64,000 bases of DNA. Origin: Amoebidium appalachense (Eukaryota; Ichthyosporea). The notes below the pieces were generated by a model, which worked only from the letters and a program-made list of their open reading frames with translations, was not told the DNA's origin and did not search any database. The position numbers were made by a program, and so were the translations under genes. The stretch covers positions 1,736,001 through 1,800,000 of the forward strand of contig CAVNZM010000002.1 of NCBI GenBank assembly GCA_963693365.1, given 5' to 3'. Shown in pieces: positions 55,761 through 64,000 of the stretch (position 1 is its first letter; every line of letters begins with the position of its first letter).

Positions 55761-57515
55761 TGTCACCCCCTTTCCCTTCAAAACATTTAACCATTGCCTC
55801 TCTCAACCCCTTGCGTAAATTTGGTGTCCCCTCCCCCCTCCCCCCTCCCCTCCCTACCCTTCCCCCACCCCCCCCCCCCCCTCCTCCTCCTCCTCCCTCC
55901 CCCCCCCTCCTCCTTCACTTCTAGTGAGTCTGTTCCTGCCTGCTCTTGTGTTTCTCTTGGACCTCTTTCATACCACCAGCATGCAGCTGCATGGCTCATC
56001 TTCTTATGCGTTCTTTTTCCGTAACAAACACTGTCCTTTGCACCGGACCTCTCCTCTCCCTATTTTCAAGTGTAGCCGCTGTGACATGTGATAAGCCAAA
56101 ATGGTGGTATTAATATGAGTACTCAACAAACCTTTCTTTCTTGCGGGTGCACAGGCAGGGAGCGGTTTGCAGCCGAGTGCGAGTCTGTGTGCCAGCTCAC
56201 CCAGCAACTTACCGACCAGATTGTTCTCGACGTGGGTGGCTGCCGCTTCCACACCACCTGCCAGACCCTGTGTTCGGTGCCGGGCTCCATGTTGGCCGCT
56301 TGTTTCAGCGGCCGCCACACACTCCAGACCCAACCGGACGGCTCTGTTTTTATCGACCGGTCACCCATTCTCTTTGAATACGTGCTCGATTTCCCTTCGT
56401 ATGGGCGGAATCCAGTCGCTACTGCCGAAGGATGAGAATGCGAAAGAACGGCTGCGGGCCGAGATTGAGTTTTTCTGTTTGCCGTGGCCCGGCGCAGAAC
56501 CTCCAATCGTGGACCTGTGCCGTGGGGAGCCCCAATGCATCGTGTTGGACACGGAAATAGGCACTGAGTCAGATAGCGCTGTGGGAGTTTGCTTGTCCTC
56601 AAAGCATAATCGCTTACTGACCACAATGGAACAGGTCTTCACGTGTAATCTTTGGGACACTACGACCGGTAAGGTGTTGAGAACACGGCCGGCGGATGAC
56701 TACAGTACGTTTTTGGAACCCTTGAGAAATTATTCATCGACCACCGCCAGACGTATGTTGTAGGCGTTTATGAGAGTTACGATGATGTCGAGACCGTCAC
56801 GGTGGTCCTTTACAGCCTGGTGGATGGGATAATGGAAAAGTCGATCCCTGTAAATGAAAACACACGCCACGAATGGATTGTGCTCCTGCGAGGTGATACG
56901 CTGATACTAAAAACAAAGGGCGGAAAGGAGATCTATGCGCAGAGAATCACAACAGGTGATGTACTTTGGCAGATGACACCTGATGCCGCAGATCCCACGG
57001 CATTCCCAGACGAAGTTCAAGGGCAGCATAGTGATGAGGTGTTTGTTGGATTCACACGGAGTTTCGGGAATCAATTCATTTGCGTATACGACCTCAACAC
57101 CGGCACGGAACTGTATCGAAGGTGGAGCAAAAAGGATAGGCAGACGCTGTGGCTGTCGGGCAAGCAGCTCAGCATGTTGAGTCTTAGCAATTCACTTAAC
57201 ACAAACCGGAACATGGTCGTGTATGAATCGTGGGATGAGAAGGGCATTGTTCTGGTTCCAGCAACCACGCTAATAACGCCGAGCAGGGACGAGAATCGTT
57301 ATTCTTTGAGCTTCCACGGGCCTAATGTTTTCTCGATGGCAACTAATACAGGCCTGAACGTGTACGTGCTGAACCACCCAACCCCGTGTACTGTTGCTGT
57401 TGCAGAGTGCTTGATGTTGAATTTGCGCCAGAAAGATGAGAGCTGGTTTGATACAAGGTTTAGTGGTGCATCTATGGTGGCTGTGGGGTACGATGGCAAG
57501 GCAAGGGTTTGGTAG
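55556..57515 (+). CDS. BTB/KCTD protein with C-terminal beta-propeller, two exons, three frameshifts
   Basis: Exon 1 55556-55726, exon 2 56159-57515 (acceptor acaggcag). Exon 1 encodes an N-terminal helix/coiled coil (LLSAVEEFEKNGLSMFERM...EAEALKRDRTKLNKER). Exon 2 starts the BTB/T1 domain: DQIVLDVGGCRFHTTCQTL, then SVFIDRSPILFEYVLDF, then LRMGGIQSLLP. About 330 residues follow with propeller-like blades (FTCNLWDTTTGKVL; ICVYDLNTGTELYRRW; VAVGYDGKARVW). KCTD3 and SHKBP1 share the BTB-plus-WD order. Three one-base shifts interrupt the frame: an extra C near 55664-55671, an extra C in 56393-56395, and a missing C at 56719-56721. Correcting all gives 509 codons in phase. Function unknown; BTB adaptors often serve Cullin-3. 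Pseudogene is the alternative. Confidence 0.8.
55727..56158. repeat. Intron with poly-C at donor and C-rich tract
   Basis: The donor gag|gtggt is followed by 29 C (55732-55760). 55825-55915 is C-rich, and the rest is unique to the acceptor. Confidence 0.85.
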
Positions 57516-58524
57516 TTGCCTAAAGATGAATCTAGCAAGCGCAGGCGTCTCGGTTAGCGGTAACCATTTATGGTTGCCTATTACACAATATAAATATCAT
57601 GTTGTTAGATGGGTAGAATTTTAGATGTCGATCTTGGGTTTTTGGCTTCCACATTTAGCGCTTACATGGGAACTACAGGTAATGATTAGTCCTGTTTGGA
57701 AGTTGCTTGCGGTGCGCAACGTGTAAATTAGAAACTACACGAACTGGGTAGGGAAAAAAAATCCGATGATCTTCAACCTTACTGATCCCACCGTGAGTCT
57801 CCCCCTCCCCAGCTTCTACCGGTGTCCCCCTCCCCTCCCCCTTCTTCCCCCGCGGTGTCAGACACACCAACCCACACAACTGTAACCTTAATTGATGTGC
57901 GCACAACACATATACATGTACATGAACGTGTGCATTTGAAAAAAGCACGAACATTACGGTAAGCACATGTGCTTATAATTGCGCAAACGTTGGAACACAC
58001 AGATGTGTGTTCCACCACATGCAATTGCACACTCAAACACTCACACGCACACGCACACACAAACACCACACATGTACAGCAAACATACACACACACACAC
58101 ACACGTACAGCAAGCAAATGCACACACACATGTCACACGTCACATGACATACACACACACACACACGTGTCACACACACACATACGCACACACATAACCA
58201 CAAGGGAATGTCGGTCCTCCAATGAAACTTGGACACAATGCATGGATCAATCATAGTTGGCCAGGCATAATTGCACCATCATATATCCAATCGACTTAAA
58301 CTGAAAATACTGCGCTCAAGCGCACCCATAACACCAAAACCACCTCCACCAACCACAACCGCCACACACCACACAATTACATCCATCATCTTCCATCAGG
58401 CACTGGTGACAATACTCTTTCATATCTCCAAATACCACCATATCCGGATCCAACCAAACACCAGATTTAATCAAGAGTCCTGATCCAACCCCGATCCGCA
58501 TCCGATCAAGTGCCGATTAGGGCC
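57516..58524. other. Convergent intergenic region
   Basis: It lies between two genes that converge. Unique sequence to about 57900, CA-rich at 58020-58200, then unique. TTTAAT at 58466-58471 reads ATTAAA on the minus strand, a variant poly(A) signal 54 nt beyond the NDUFS2 stop. No gene seen. Confidence 0.6.
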
Positions 58525-63650
<5,126 letters not shown>

Positions 63651-64000
63651 CTAAAAACATAAACGTCAGTGTGAAATTTCATCTCATACTAGATAGCTAA
63701 TGACATCGATCCGGTTTGTTTGTCGTGCAATTTCAATCTCCGGATATCCATATGTAAACGCCAAGTTTCTTGTCCCAGTGTGCGATTGGATCCCGTAGGC
63801 CTAGGCCTATCTAATCAAAAAGACCATGTATTAATCCGTTTTATCCATCTAATAGCACAGGTCTCACTAATGAGCCTCTAAATTTATCCGCCTCATATAT
63901 CCATCAACTGTCATGAATCCCTCCTAATCAAAGCGTAATATCATCCCAACCAGTCAATCACCTAAATTGATTAGTTAGGTTGAAATTTGATCTCGTGTAT
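63651..64000 (-). other. Upstream NDUFS2 intron (partial)
   Basis: The acceptor ttttag lies at 63651-63656 (minus strand). The remaining bases are unique intron sequence. No further exon is visible before the window ends. Confidence 0.7.

Noticed and set aside
55187-57302. Shared 14-mer ggacgagaatcgtt upstream of and inside the BTB–propeller gene
   Set aside because: A few exact 14-mer matches are expected by chance in 64 kb on both strands, and the flanks do not match.

Overview
The window is nuclear DNA from a eukaryote. It has spliceosomal GT-AG introns, RRM/RS splicing-factor exons, AATAAA poly(A) signals and one mitochondrial complex I gene encoded in the nucleus. The gene set (KCTD-type BTB proteins, an F-BAR–C1–SH3–SH3 protein of the Bzz1/nervous-wreck type, a DDX21-type helicase with GUCT domain and RGG tail, NDUFS2, TRMT10A) fits an opisthokont, perhaps a unicellular holozoan. 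That placement is inference. The DNA is unusual for its many C homopolymers (often 28-50 nt), (CA)n/(TG)n arrays and (AG)n/(CT)n arrays, which fill nearly every intron.

Layout: 78-1062 (+) 3' end of a TRMT10A-like tRNA m1G9 methyltransferase; 2225-3040 (+) intronless F-box-like/ankyrin protein; 4469-10096 (+) SRSF4/5/6-like splicing factor, 8 exons; 12180-12934 (-) intronless KCTD-like BTB protein with one frameshift; 13371-33690 (+) 22-exon F-BAR–C1–SH3–SH3 protein; 33691-38905 gene-poor DNA with a diverged tandem duplication; 38906-40072 (+) intronless Ser/Thr kinase; 41353-52385 (+) 16-exon DDX21/50-like helicase with two frameshifts; 55556-57515 (+) BTB plus beta-propeller protein with three frameshifts; 58525-63650 (-) last six exons of NDUFS2. 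Exons were placed by family similarity and checked by splice phase. The joined F-BAR model is 1815 nt and the SR model 825 nt, both divisible by three.

The genes do not form one pathway. They are housekeeping RNA genes (TRM10, SR protein, DDX21), a membrane/actin adaptor, a kinase, BTB proteins and complex I.

Main observations: (1) a previously unnamed intronic repeat of about 130 nt, bracketed by poly-C, found in at least 13 full or partial copies in three genes and always in the sense orientation of the host gene, including the minus-strand gene; (2) poly-C tracts of 28-43 nt starting within about 10 nt of the 5' splice site in nine introns, and (CA)n arrays supplying the acceptor AG in many others; (3) six single-base frameshifts, all at mononucleotide runs, in three otherwise coherent genes, best read as assembly errors; (4) three MITE-like elements, two flanked by TTAA; (5) a perfect 47-nt palindrome flanked by 10-bp direct repeats.
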